The notes under the pieces are model-generated. The model had not been told where the DNA came from, did no database searches, and worked only from the letters and a program-made list of their open reading frames with translations. DNA of 64,000 bases from DATCMA01 sp036563645 (GTDB taxonomy: Bacteria > Actinomycetota > Actinomycetes > Mycobacteriales > Micromonosporaceae). Made by a program: the position numbers and the translations under genes. The stretch lies in the NCBI GenBank assembly GCA_036563645.1, contig DATCMA010000029.1, forward strand, positions 1-64,000, read 5' to 3'. Positions 51,199 to 59,621 of the stretch are shown here, in pieces. Each line of letters begins with the position of its first letter. The first letter of the stretch is position 1.

Positions 51199-52608
51199 GT
51201 GTCGATCGCGGACGATGTGCGGGCGGAGGGCTGGGCGCGCGGCTCGAACTCCGCTGGCCCCGGCGGATCCTTCATTGACCCCGTCGACAAGACCCCACCG
51301 CAGGACATCGCCGCCGAGCAGTGCGTGCTCGGGGGCATGCTCCTCTCCAAGGACGCGATCGCTGACGTCGTCGAGATTCTCAAGCCTGGCGACTTCTACC
51401 GCCCGGCGCACACGACAATCTACGAGACCATTCTCGATCTCTATACCCGGGGTGAACCCGCCGACGCGATCACGGTGGCTGCCGCGCTGGCGGACGCCGG
51501 GGAGCTCGCGAAGATCGGCGGGGCTCCCTACCTGCACACGCTGATCGCGAGCGTGCCGACCGCGGCGAACGCCGCCTACTACGCCCGGATCGTCGCCGAG
51601 CGCGCGGTCCTGCGCCGTCTCATCGAGGCCGGGACCCGGATCGTGCAGCTCGGCTACGGCGCGGCGGCCGGCTCCGGGCGGGACGTCGACGACATCGTCG
51701 ACCTTGCCCAGCAGGCCGTGTACGAGGTGACCGAGCGGCGGGTGAGCGAGGACTTCTCCCCCCTCGCCGACCTGCTCCAGCCCACGCTCGACGAGATCGA
51801 GGCGGTGGGGGCGCAGGGCGGCGTGATGACCGGCATCCCCACCGGGTTCACGGATCTGGACCGGCTGCTCAACGGGCTGCACCCGGGGCAGTTGATCGTC
51901 GTGGCCGGTCGACCAGGCCTCGGCAAGAGCACGGTCGCCATGGACTTCGCCCGCCACGCGGCCATCCGGGCCAACTGCCCCAGCGTGATCTTCTCGTTGG
52001 AGATGAGCAAGGTCGAGATCGTTATGCGGTTGCTCGCCGCGGAATCCCGGGTGCCGCTGCACGTGCTGCGATCCGGCCAGCTCTCCGACGACGACTGGGC
52101 GAAGCTCGCCCGGCGCATGGGCGAGATCAGCGAGGCGCCGATCTTCATCGATGACACGCCCAACATGAACCTCATGGAGATCCGGGCGAAGGCGCGTCGG
52201 CTGAAGCAACGGCACGGGCTCAAGCTGGTGGTGGTCGACTACCTGCAGCTCATGACGTCGCCCAAGCGCTTCGAGAGCCGCCAGCAGGAGGTCGCTGAGC
52301 TCTCCCGCGGGCTCAAACTCCTCGCGAAGGAGATCGACTGCCCGGTGGTCGCGGTCAGCCAGCTCAACCGGGGGCCCGAGCAGCGGACCGACAAGCGTCC
52401 ACAGCTGTCGGACCTGCGGGAATCCGGATCCATTGAGCAGGACGCCGACGTGGTCATCCTGCTGCACCGGGACGACTACTACGACAAGGAATCACCGCGG
52501 GCCGGCGAAGCCGATTTCATCGTCGCCAAGCACCGCAACGGGCCGACCGACACGATCACGGTCGCCGCGCAGCTCCACTTGTCGCGCTTCGTCGATATGG
52601 CCGTCTAG
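51199..52608 (+). CDS. dnaB: Replicative DNA helicase DnaB
   Basis: The hexameric replicative helicase, 469 residues. The N-terminal DnaG-interaction domain begins PPQDIAAEQCVLGGMLLSKDAI. The RecA-like motor has Walker A GRPGLGKST (237-245), then EMSKVEIVMRLLAAES and VVVDYLQLM (Walker B). No intein interrupts it, unlike some mycobacterial dnaB genes. The open frame runs back to 50965, but GTG 51199, with GCGGAGG 6 nt upstream, gives the usual length and leaves the DnaA boxes outside the gene. Confidence 0.95.
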   Translation: MSIADDVRAEGWARGSNSAGPGGSFIDPVDKTPPQDIAAEQCVLGGMLLSKDAIADVVEILKPGDFYRPAHTTIYETILDLYTRGEPADAITVAAALADAGELAKIGGAPYLHTLIASVPTAANAAYYARIVAERAVLRRLIEAGTRIVQLGYGAAAGSGRDVDDIVDLAQQAVYEVTERRVSEDFSPLADLLQPTLDEIEAVGAQGGVMTGIPTGFTDLDRLLNGLHPGQLIVVAGRPGLGKSTVAMDFARHAAIRANCPSVIFSLEMSKVEIVMRLLAAESRVPLHVLRSGQLSDDDWAKLARRMGEISEAPIFIDDTPNMNLMEIRAKARRLKQRHGLKLVVVDYLQLMTSPKRFESRQQEVAELSRGLKLLAKEIDCPVVAVSQLNRGPEQRTDKRPQLSDLRESGSIEQDADVVILLHRDDYYDKESPRAGEADFIVAKHRNGPTDTITVAAQLHLSRFVDMAV

Positions 52609-52735
52609 GCGACGTGCCCGCGCGAGACGCGCGCCGTCACCGGGCGGGGCCCGGCGGCGCAGCCGACGGTACGCGCCACGGCGGAGGGGCGGTGACCGGA
52701 TGGACCGCGCCGCCGCGTGACCCCTCGCCGATCAC

Positions 52736-52764
52736 CGGCGGACGCGGCTCTCCCGCGTCCGCCG
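52736..52764. terminator. Hairpin between convergent dnaB and zinc-ribbon gene
   Basis: CGGCGGACGCGG (52736-52747) pairs perfectly with CCGCGTCCGCCG (52753-52764) around CTCTC. It lies in the 186-bp gap between the convergent genes; no T tract follows. Confidence 0.65.
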
Positions 52765-52794
52765 CGCGACGGGGTCACCTCGCCGGACAGGGCG

Positions 52795-53235
52795 TCAGTC
52801 GAAGATCTCACTGAGGAAGCTCCGGTGCTTCCGGCGGTAGTGGCCGTGGTAGCCGTAGTGGCCGTAGGCCGGAGCGGCGGGATAGACGTGCCCCGGCGGC
52901 GGAGGCGGCGGGACGTGCGTCGCCGGGTAACCGGGCTGCGGGTGGGCCGCCGGCGGCGGGGGCGGTGGCGGCGGTACGTACCCGCTGGCCGGGGTCGGTT
53001 GGGGGGTGTGCTGTGGGGCTGGACTGGCCGGAGGCGTGGCCGCACCGGACTGGGGAGCCGGTGGCGCGGTCGCCGCTCCCTGGGTGCGGTGCCAGTTCGC
53101 CTCGGCTTCGAAGAGCTTCTCCAACTCCCCACGGTCGAGGAAGATGCCGCGGCAGTCGGTGCACTGGTCCACAATGACGCCACTGCGCTCGTACTGGCGC
53201 ATCTCAGCGTGGCACTTCGGACAGGTCAGCTGCAT
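52795..53235 (-). CDS. TFIIB-type zinc-ribbon protein with Pro-rich tail
   Basis: The 146-residue protein starts MQLTCPKCHAEMRQYERSGVIVDQCTDCRGIFLDRGELEKLFEAE, a zf-TFIIB domain (Cys5, Cys8, Cys25, Cys28). The rest is Pro/Ala/His/Tyr-rich and disordered, ending in a basic-aromatic segment (YGHYGYHGHYRRKHRSFLSEIFD). Such proteins are common in actinobacteria and their role is unknown. ATG 53235 is chosen because the longer frame adds only a poor leader. Confidence 0.85.
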   Translation of the reverse strand: MQLTCPKCHAEMRQYERSGVIVDQCTDCRGIFLDRGELEKLFEAEANWHRTQGAATAPPAPQSGAATPPASPAPQHTPQPTPASGYVPPPPPPPPAAHPQPGYPATHVPPPPPPGHVYPAAPAYGHYGYHGHYRRKHRSFLSEIFD

Positions 53236-53299
53236 TATTCGACGGTAACGACTACGGCCACTGTCCGCGTGGCCGCCCACCCCCATCCCCCGCGACCGG

Positions 53300-53677
53300 T
53301 CACGCGCCGCCCAGCGTCGCCGCGATTGCCCAGCCGAGTGCCGCGGCGGGCACGCCGATCAGCACCGTGCCGGCGGCGTAGAGCAGCGCCCGCCGTCGCC
53401 CGGGGCGGCCCGACTCGCCGAGCTCGACGGTCTCCAGGCTGAAGGTCGAGTACGTCGTCAACGCGCCACAGAATCCGGCGACGCCGAGCGCCCCGAGCCA
53501 GCCGGGGACCGCGTCCCCCGCGCCCGACAGGACACCGAGCAGGAACGAGCCGACGACGTTGACGGCGAACGTGCCCCACGGCACCGGTCCACCGATCCGG
53601 GCGGTGATCGCCTGCCCGACGACGAACCGCAGCGCCGCCCCGACCGCGCCGCCCAGCATGACCAGCGCCAGCGTCAC
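53300..53677 (-). CDS. crcB: Fluoride channel FluC/CrcB, second copy
   Basis: A 125-residue, four-helix fluoride channel subunit that exports F- from the cytoplasm. It shows GGAVGAALRFVVGQ, the filter region PWGTFAVNVVGSFLLGVLSG and GFCGALTTYSTFSLETVEL. GTG 53677 overlaps the upstream crcB stop by 4 nt. Paired crcB genes usually encode two antiparallel subunits of a heterodimer. No fluoride riboswitch was found upstream of the operon. Confidence 0.92.
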   Translation of the reverse strand: MTLALVMLGGAVGAALRFVVGQAITARIGGPVPWGTFAVNVVGSFLLGVLSGAGDAVPGWLGALGVAGFCGALTTYSTFSLETVELGESGRPGRRRALLYAAGTVLIGVPAAALGWAIAATLGGA

Positions 53678-54096
53678 GGCGATCTCCCCGCGCCCTCGGC
53701 GGTCAGGCGGCGTGCCACGCGCCTGCCGAGCTGCACGGCGGCGACAGCCCCGAGGAGCGTCCCCACCAAGTAGGCGGCGGCTGCCCCACCGCGCCCGGCG
53801 GCGAGCAGGGATCGACTGTCCAGCGCGTACGTGGAGAAGGTCGTGAAGCCGCCGAGCAGGCCCGGGCCGAGGAAGGGCTGGAGCAGCCGGTGGGGAGTAC
53901 CTCGGGCGGCGAGGACCCCGGTGAGCAGGCCGATGAGGCAGCACCCGGCCAGGTTCGTCACCAGGGTGGCCCAGGGAAACCCGGTCGGCCTGGTGGGCCA
54001 TGCCTGGGCGAGGCCATAGCGGAGGACGGAGCCGACGGCGCCTCCGGCGGCCACCGCCGCGACCACGTCGAGCTGGCGGTGAGGGCGACCGGTCAT
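53674..54096 (-). CDS. crcB: Fluoride channel FluC/CrcB, first copy
   Basis: A 140-residue four-helix protein: AAGGAVGSVLRYGLAQAWP, PWATLVTNLAGCCLIGLLTG and GLLGGFTTFSTYALDSRSL. In the TNLAGC segment Cys replaces the Ser of the GSF motif seen in its partner. The C-terminus is basic (GRRVARRLTAEGAGR), which may set its membrane orientation opposite to the second copy. ATG overlaps the GT87-like gene by 4 nt. Confidence 0.9.
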   Translation of the reverse strand: MTGRPHRQLDVVAAVAAGGAVGSVLRYGLAQAWPTRPTGFPWATLVTNLAGCCLIGLLTGVLAARGTPHRLLQPFLGPGLLGGFTTFSTYALDSRSLLAAGRGGAAAAYLVGTLLGAVAAVQLGRRVARRLTAEGAGRSP

Positions 54097-55412
54097 AGCG
54101 CCGCCGAGGATATCGGCTCTCGTCCGGCCCGGGCGCCCGCCATGGCGTGCCGCAGCGCCGGTGCCCACGCGAGGAAGGCCAGCGGGTAGAGCAGGTAGCC
54201 GAACCGGGTGGCGGGCATGAGCAGGATCGCGGCGAGCAGGCCGTACCCGCAGATGAGGGACGCGGCGGAGGCGGTGCGGGGTGGGCGGCGCAGCAGCCAC
54301 ACGGCGATCAGGGCGCCGATGCCGACCAGCAGGGCGATCGCCAGGATCCGTCCATTGGGGACGAGCTGAGCGATGAGGTATCCCGGCAGGGGAGACTGCG
54401 CCGGGCTGGTCACCAGACCGTGCCCCAAGGGGAAGCGCACGACGTTCTCGACGAACGCGTCGGCGTCCACGAGTTGGGCGGGGAGGAGCGCGAGGAGCGG
54501 CAGGCCGAGGACGCCGGGCACGGCCCGGGTGGCCACCTGCCGGCCTCGGCTGACGGCGTGGACGAGCAGAACCACCGCCACCAGCCAGGCGAGCAGCTTG
54601 AGCGTGGCGCCGGCGCCGATCGCCAGTCCGCCGAGGCCGTAGCGGCCGGTGGCGAAGAACGCGAGCGCCAGCAGGCACAGGGCGAGGACGGGGACGTCGT
54701 CGCCCCCGGTGGCGAGGGTGAGGGGGGAGAACGGCAGCACGGTGGCGAACTGCGCCGCCCGGACGACCGAGGCCTTGCGCGCCGAGTCGCCCAGGGCGCG
54801 CAGCAGGATGGCGATGGCGACCCCCAGCACCACCGCGGTCACGGCGGCGAACCAGATCCGGGCGTCGGTCCACCAGACGGCGCCGAGGACGGCCCGGGGC
54901 AAGCCGAAGATCGCCATGCCGGGCTGGTACGGCAGGTAGCCGAGGAGCTGTTCCGACGGGGGCAGGGCCGCGATGGCCTCCCGGGTCAAGTACGGGCTGC
55001 CGTGGTCGAGCAGGCGCTGCGCGCCGTGCTCGATGACGATGACCTCCTCCTGGGCCCGATCAGGCTGGCCCTCCGCCCGCTGGACGCACTGTGCGATCAG
55101 CGGCACGAGCGCGGTGCTGGCCCAGGTCGCTCCGGTGAGCACGCTGCGGGCGACGGCGCCGGTGAGCGGGGGCGCGGCGCCGACGCGCCGAACGGCGATC
55201 TGCCCGATGACGGCGATCGTCGCTATGGTGTAGCCCACGACGGCCACGGCGCCCCAGGCGCGGTGCGCTGGCAGGGTCGAGGCGTACGCGGTGACCGCGG
55301 CGAAGACGGTGGCGATCCCGTACAGGCAGAGGTCTCCGAAAAGGCCGCCGAGGTGCCGGTCCGCCTGATGCCAGAAGGCGAGCGCGCGCCTGCGGACGCG
55401 GATGGCAATCAC
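54093..55412 (-). CDS. GT87-like polytopic membrane glycosyltransferase
   Basis: The 439-residue protein has about 10-11 helices. An extracytoplasmic loop reads VIVIEHGAQRLLDHGSPYLTREAIAALPPSEQLLGYLPYQPGMAIFG, and the central part has ATGGDDVPVLALCLLALAFFATG and GAGATLKLLAWLVAV, features of the DUF2029/GT87 superfamily. GTG 55412 overlaps the GGDEF-EAL gene stop by 4 nt; the much longer upstream frame is antisense-like Arg-rich sequence. It is the second gene of a four-gene coupled operon. The sugar donor and acceptor are unknown. Confidence 0.78.
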   Translation of the reverse strand: MIAIRVRRRALAFWHQADRHLGGLFGDLCLYGIATVFAAVTAYASTLPAHRAWGAVAVVGYTIATIAVIGQIAVRRVGAAPPLTGAVARSVLTGATWASTALVPLIAQCVQRAEGQPDRAQEEVIVIEHGAQRLLDHGSPYLTREAIAALPPSEQLLGYLPYQPGMAIFGLPRAVLGAVWWTDARIWFAAVTAVVLGVAIAILLRALGDSARKASVVRAAQFATVLPFSPLTLATGGDDVPVLALCLLALAFFATGRYGLGGLAIGAGATLKLLAWLVAVVLLVHAVSRGRQVATRAVPGVLGLPLLALLPAQLVDADAFVENVVRFPLGHGLVTSPAQSPLPGYLIAQLVPNGRILAIALLVGIGALIAVWLLRRPPRTASAASLICGYGLLAAILLMPATRFGYLLYPLAFLAWAPALRHAMAGARAGREPISSAAL

Positions 55413-57976
55413 GCGGGCAAGTGTGGCAGACGGTCTGACCGGTGGGCCCCGGAGCTGTGGCGTCCCGTGGACAACCGGATCACCGTGCCGTGGTCGTGGA
55501 GGGCGGGCGCGAGGGTGCCGGGGCGGCCGCCCGAGCCGCGCCGCAACGCGGCGAGGAAGGCGTTCGCCGGCATCGGCCGGGCGAAGAGGTGCCCCTGACC
55601 GGCGACGCACCCGAGTTCCCACAGCGCCCGGCGTTGCGGCTCGCTCTCCACGCCCTCCGCGACGACGGCGAGCCGCAGGTTGCGCGCGAGGTCGAGCGTG
55701 GACCGGATGACGGCGGTGGCCTCCGCGGAGGTCTCCATGGCCATGACGAAGGTCCGGTCGATTTTCAACTCGTGGACCGGGATCCGGGAGAGCACGGACA
55801 GCGAGGAGTAGCCGGTGCCGAAGTCGTCGAGGGCGAGGCGCACACCCGCCTCGTGGAGCCGTTTGAGTACTTCGTCGACGACGTCGAGGTGACTGATGGT
55901 GACGGTTTCCGTGAGTTCCAGCACCAGCCGATCGGGCGGGATGCGGTGGGTCTCCAGCCGCGCCAGGACCGCGGCGGGGAAACGCGGATCGAGCAGGCTG
56001 CGCGGGGAGACGTTGACGGAGACCGGCAGGTCCCAGCCCGCTGTCCGCCACTCCTTGGCGGCCACCAGCGAGAGGTCGAGGACGGCGTCGACGAAGGCGG
56101 GGAGCAGCCCGGAGCGCTCGACCGTCTCGATGAACCGCAGCGGGCCGATGTCGCCGCGATCGGGGTGGCGCCACCGGGCGAGTGCTTCCGCGCCGATGAC
56201 CGCTCCGCTGCCGAGATCGACGATGGGCTGAAAGTCGACGGTGAACTCGTGTTCGGCGACGGCGCGGGGCAGGTCGCCGCCGAGCGCGAGCCGCGTGACG
56301 TCCGCGGTGTCCCGGTCGCGCGCGTAGGTGGCGATTCGCTGTCCGCTGCGCTTCGCCTGGTACATCGCGATGTCGGCGCGGCGCAGCAGCTCGGACATCC
56401 CGCCGCTGTCCGGAGCCACCGCCAGGCCGGCGCTGGCCTCGACGTTGATCCGCATGCCGTCGAGCTCCATGGGCTCCTGGAGCGCGGCGAGGATGCCCTC
56501 GGCGCGATGGGTCGCCACGGCGGGTGCCGAGAGGCCGGTGAGGAGCACCGCGAACTCATCGCCGCCGAGGCGTGCGACGAGGTCGCCGTCCTGGACGACG
56601 GCCGTGAGCCTCCGCGCGACCTCGAGGAGGACCCGGTCGCCGGCGGGGTGGCCGAGGGTGTCGTTGATCTCCTTGAAGTGGTTGAGGTCGATCAGCACGA
56701 GGGCCGTGATGCCCTCAGCGTGGCGATTGTTGAGCAGGTCGCCGCCGCGGTCGAGCAGTTCGCGTCGGTTGGCCAGCCCGGTCAGCGGGTCGTGGGAGGC
56801 GGCGTGCGCGTGCGCCTCGGCCACGCGGGCCAGCTCGGCGTAGGCGGAGGCGTTGCGGATCGCGGTGCACAGCGCCGCGGCGAAGGTCCGCAGCGTGTAC
56901 TCCTCGCGTTCGGAGAGGGTGACCGGCCGCTGGAAGCGGAGGCGGAGCGCGCCGATGTCGCCTCCGCCGGCGTGGTCCTCCAGCGGGGTGCGGATCACCG
57001 CGTCGGCGCTCCCCGTCAGCTCGGTCGGGGGTCCGTCGTAACAGACGCCGTCGCTCGTCCCGCGGACCATGCGCGGCGCGGGCCCGAGGTGGACGAGGAC
57101 GTCGACCTGGTCGGCGGAGAAGAGCTGAGCGGCGCGGGTGACGGCGGTGCGGAGGACGGCGTCGAGGTCGACGACGTTGAGCTCGTCGGTGGTCTGGGCG
57201 AGGCGCTGCCACGCTTCGCGTTCTTGTCGGGCCCGCAGCCGCCCGACGTGCGACAGGTGCAGGGCGAAGACCAGCGGGGGCATCGCCATCAGCAAGGCCG
57301 GTCCGCGGCTGACGATCATGACGGTGGCGACGGCGACGAGGAAGTTCGCGACGCGGACGGCCACCCGGTTGTCGCCGTCGCGAAAGGCCACCTCGGGCCA
57401 CGGGCGACGGGTAGCCAACGCCATGACCCGCGTGGCGAGGATCTCGTCGATGATCGCGTATGCCGCGGCGGCGGCGAGGAGACCGGTGAGGAGCTGGGGC
57501 CAGTGGGGGGCGTCGGTCGTCGTGAGCGTCGGCAGGAGCCCGGCGGCTTGCGCGATGAGGCTGGCTGCGGTCGCCGCGGTGGTGTCTTTGCCCGCGTTGA
57601 ACGCGAGCTTGAGCGGGTGGTTTCGGGTAATGGCATTGGCGAGGGTGACGCCGACGGCGGTGCAGATGATCACCCAGGGCGGGGGCAGCAGGGCGACCGC
57701 CACGAGAATCGCGGCCGAGGTCGAGGAGAAGGCTTTGATCTGAGTGCGGACGCGGATCTCGGCGGCGAGGCCGTTCGCGACGGTGATCAACCCAGTGAGG
57801 GCGATGGGAAATAGTGGCGACTGCGGTGGCGCGGGCAGTTTGATCACTGCTGCGACCAGGCAGCTTGCCGCCAAAACGACGACAAGACCGACGAGCAGTC
57901 GGAGCCGCCCTTCGGTCTGGTCGTCGTTGGTTGTCGAAGACCCGTCCTGTCGCATCCCCGGTGCATGGTCGCGCAT
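55409..57976 (-). CDS. Membrane GGDEF-EAL cyclic-di-GMP enzyme with GAF-like domain
   Basis: An 855-residue protein: an N-terminal membrane sensor of about 7 helices (25-245), a GAF-like domain (265-380), GGDEF (390-550) and EAL (570-810). The GGDEF motif is intact (471-475). The EAL domain keeps Glu597-Ala-Leu, DDFGTGYS (717-724) and AEGVES (773-778). The inhibitory RxxD site appears lost (Gln462 in place of Arg). It could be bifunctional or act mainly as a phosphodiesterase. ATG 57976 is used; ATG 57955 has a better GGGG site. It heads the operon ending with two fluoride channels. Confidence 0.92.
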   Translation of the reverse strand: MRDHAPGMRQDGSSTTNDDQTEGRLRLLVGLVVVLAASCLVAAVIKLPAPPQSPLFPIALTGLITVANGLAAEIRVRTQIKAFSSTSAAILVAVALLPPPWVIICTAVGVTLANAITRNHPLKLAFNAGKDTTAATAASLIAQAAGLLPTLTTTDAPHWPQLLTGLLAAAAAYAIIDEILATRVMALATRRPWPEVAFRDGDNRVAVRVANFLVAVATVMIVSRGPALLMAMPPLVFALHLSHVGRLRARQEREAWQRLAQTTDELNVVDLDAVLRTAVTRAAQLFSADQVDVLVHLGPAPRMVRGTSDGVCYDGPPTELTGSADAVIRTPLEDHAGGGDIGALRLRFQRPVTLSEREEYTLRTFAAALCTAIRNASAYAELARVAEAHAHAASHDPLTGLANRRELLDRGGDLLNNRHAEGITALVLIDLNHFKEINDTLGHPAGDRVLLEVARRLTAVVQDGDLVARLGGDEFAVLLTGLSAPAVATHRAEGILAALQEPMELDGMRINVEASAGLAVAPDSGGMSELLRRADIAMYQAKRSGQRIATYARDRDTADVTRLALGGDLPRAVAEHEFTVDFQPIVDLGSGAVIGAEALARWRHPDRGDIGPLRFIETVERSGLLPAFVDAVLDLSLVAAKEWRTAGWDLPVSVNVSPRSLLDPRFPAAVLARLETHRIPPDRLVLELTETVTISHLDVVDEVLKRLHEAGVRLALDDFGTGYSSLSVLSRIPVHELKIDRTFVMAMETSAEATAVIRSTLDLARNLRLAVVAEGVESEPQRRALWELGCVAGQGHLFARPMPANAFLAALRRGSGGRPGTLAPALHDHGTVIRLSTGRHSSGAHRSDRLPHLPA

Positions 57977-58450
57977 GGAGGGGGCGTGCTGTCAACCGGG
58001 ACAGGTCGGGAATGTGCAATTGGGTGATGAAAGGCGATTTCAGCGCCAGTCGTAGTCACGCATCTCGCGGCCTCCCGAAAGCGAAATCTTAAATTTCTTT
58101 TTAATTTCTCGACGTCGTTCGTTGTGGTGTCTGGCATTTCGTTGTGACGCATGGAAGGTTAATCCGATGACTGGAATTGGTAAACAGTGATATGTCGCTT
58201 TTTTCATGAAATGTGAACCTCAATCTTTTCTTATAATTTCCGTGACGAAATGACGACGGAGAGCACAATTGGAATGGCGTTTAGTGAGACTGTTTCCAAA
58301 ACTGTGGAAAATGCCCAGCTTAGGTTGGGCAGCCGCTATTTTCTATAACAAAACTGCGATTCGTGCGCATATTTCTATCAATTCTCTGGAGGGTGGGAGT
58401 AACTCCTCCGCGCGCGGCACACAATACCTATCGACTGATCATGGCATCAC
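57977..58450. other. AT-rich non-coding island
   Basis: This stretch is strikingly AT-rich for the window; for example 58081-58140 is about 38% GC. It has runs such as AAATTTCTTTTTAATTTC, inverted repeats TTTCCA/TGGAAA (58293-58310) and TGCCCA/TGGGCA (58312-58331), and one DnaA-like 9-mer. No protein-coding frame is convincing. It separates the divergent GGDEF-EAL and moaC genes and should hold their promoters. It may be a silencer-bound region, a small-RNA locus or a relic of foreign DNA. Confidence 0.6.
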
Positions 58451-58488
58451 GTGACGGCCGGGTGGTCGCGAGGTCGACCGGCTGTCAC
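58451..58488 (+). repeat. Hairpin upstream of moaC
   Basis: GTGACGGCCGG (58451-58461) pairs with CCGGCTGTCAC (58478-58488), with one G-U pair, around a 16-nt loop. It ends 33 bp before the moaC -10-like element, so it is upstream of the predicted transcript and more likely a terminator of something in the island, or an operator. Confidence 0.45.
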
Positions 58489-58532
58489 GGCGCGCGACAT
58501 GAGATCGCGTTCCTCATCGATAGGCTTGCCGC

Positions 58533-59024
58533 GTGACCGATGCGACGAAGTTGACCCACGTCGATGAGTCCGGCGCGGCGCGGATGGTCGACGTCTCCGC
58601 GAAACCGGTGACCACACGCCGTGCCGTCGCCGGCGGGCGCGTGCGGACCACGAGCGACGTCGTGGAGGTGCTGCGGCGCAACGCGCTCCCGAAAGGCGAC
58701 GCCCTGGCGGTGGCCCGCCTCGCCGGCATCATGGGCGCGAAGCGCACCCCCGACCTCGTGCCGCTGTGTCACCCGATCGCTCTGCACGGGGTCACCGTGG
58801 ACGTGCAGCTCGCCCGGGACGCCATTGAGATCACCGCGACCGCCCAGACGGCGGATCGGACCGGTGTGGAGATGGAGGCGTTGACCGCGGTGGCGGTCGC
58901 CGGACTCGCGGTCGTCGACATGGTCAAGGGCCTCGATCCCGCAGCCACGATCGAGAACGTGCGGGTTCTGCGGAAAGAAGGCGGCACGAGCGGCGACTGG
59001 GTGCGACCGGAGGAGCGGCCGTGA
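58533..59024 (+). CDS. moaC: Cyclic pyranopterin monophosphate synthase MoaC
   Basis: It catalyses the second half of the first step of molybdenum cofactor synthesis, turning the MoaA product into cPMP. It has 163 residues: LTHVDESGAARMVDVSAKPVTTRRAVAGG, AGIMGAKRTPDLVPLCHPIALHGV and VDMVKGLDPAATIENVRVLRKEGGTSGDW. GTG 58533 lies 6 nt after TAGGCT (58521-58526) with no ribosome-binding site, so it is probably leaderless. It overlaps the next gene by 4 nt. Confidence 0.95.
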   Translation: MTDATKLTHVDESGAARMVDVSAKPVTTRRAVAGGRVRTTSDVVEVLRRNALPKGDALAVARLAGIMGAKRTPDLVPLCHPIALHGVTVDVQLARDAIEITATAQTADRTGVEMEALTAVAVAGLAVVDMVKGLDPAATIENVRVLRKEGGTSGDWVRPEERP

Positions 59025-59500
59025 TCCGGGCTCGTGTGATCGTCGCGTCCACGCGCGCCGCCGCCGGGGCCTATGTCGACACGAGTGGTCCCCTCCTGGT
59101 GGCCGGGCTGCGTGATCTGGGGTGCGAGGTCGACGGCCCGATCGTGGTCGAGGACGGCGAGCCGGTCGCGCAGGCGCTGCGGGCGGCGGTCGCCGACGGG
59201 GTCGACGTGGTGGTCACCAGCGGTGGGACCGGGCTGTCGCCGCGGGACCGGACGCCGGAGGCGACCCGCGGCGTGCTCGACTACGAGATTCCCGGGATCG
59301 CCGAGGCCATTCGGGCGTACGGCCGGGAGAAGGTGCCGACGGCCGCGCTGTCCCGTGGCCTGGCCGGGGTCGCGGGCCGCACGTTGGTGGTCAATCTGCC
59401 CGGGTCGCCGGGCGGGGTGCGCGACGGGCTCGCCGTCCTCGGCCCTCTGCTGGCGCACGCCGTGGACCAGCTGCGCGGGGGCGACCACCCCCGGCAGTGA
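59021..59500 (+). CDS. mog: Molybdopterin adenylyltransferase (MogA/MoaB family)
   Basis: It activates molybdopterin by adenylation before metal insertion. It has 159 residues with the MPT-binding motif VVVTSGGTGLSPRDRTPEATRGVLDYEIPGIAEAIR and VVNLPGSPGGVRDGLAVLGPLLAHAVDQL. The GTG start overlaps moaC (GTGA). MogA and MoaB types cannot be separated from sequence alone. Confidence 0.92.
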   Translation: MIRARVIVASTRAAAGAYVDTSGPLLVAGLRDLGCEVDGPIVVEDGEPVAQALRAAVADGVDVVVTSGGTGLSPRDRTPEATRGVLDYEIPGIAEAIRAYGREKVPTAALSRGLAGVAGRTLVVNLPGSPGGVRDGLAVLGPLLAHAVDQLRGGDHPRQ

Positions 59501-59621
59501 CCAGGTGGCGGGCCCGTCGTCCCCGGGGCCGGGAGCGTCGTGGCGATACGGCGCGCACGGCGAGAGCGCGCGCGGAGAGACATTGGTAGCTATCGGTGAC
59601 GTGGCCGCCTAGGCTCGGGAT

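Noticed and set aside
57977..58250. Fluoride or cyclic-di-GMP riboswitch upstream of the GGDEF-crcB operon
   Set aside because: Neither the fluoride aptamer core nor the c-di-GMP-I/II conserved motifs were seen on the minus strand.
58303..58311. DnaA-box-like TGTGGAAAA in the AT-rich island
   Set aside because: A single one-mismatch box in AT-rich DNA is expected by chance; no cluster is present.
58269..58454. 61-codon frame in the AT-rich island
   Set aside because: No ribosome-binding site, no similarity, and codon use unlike the genome.
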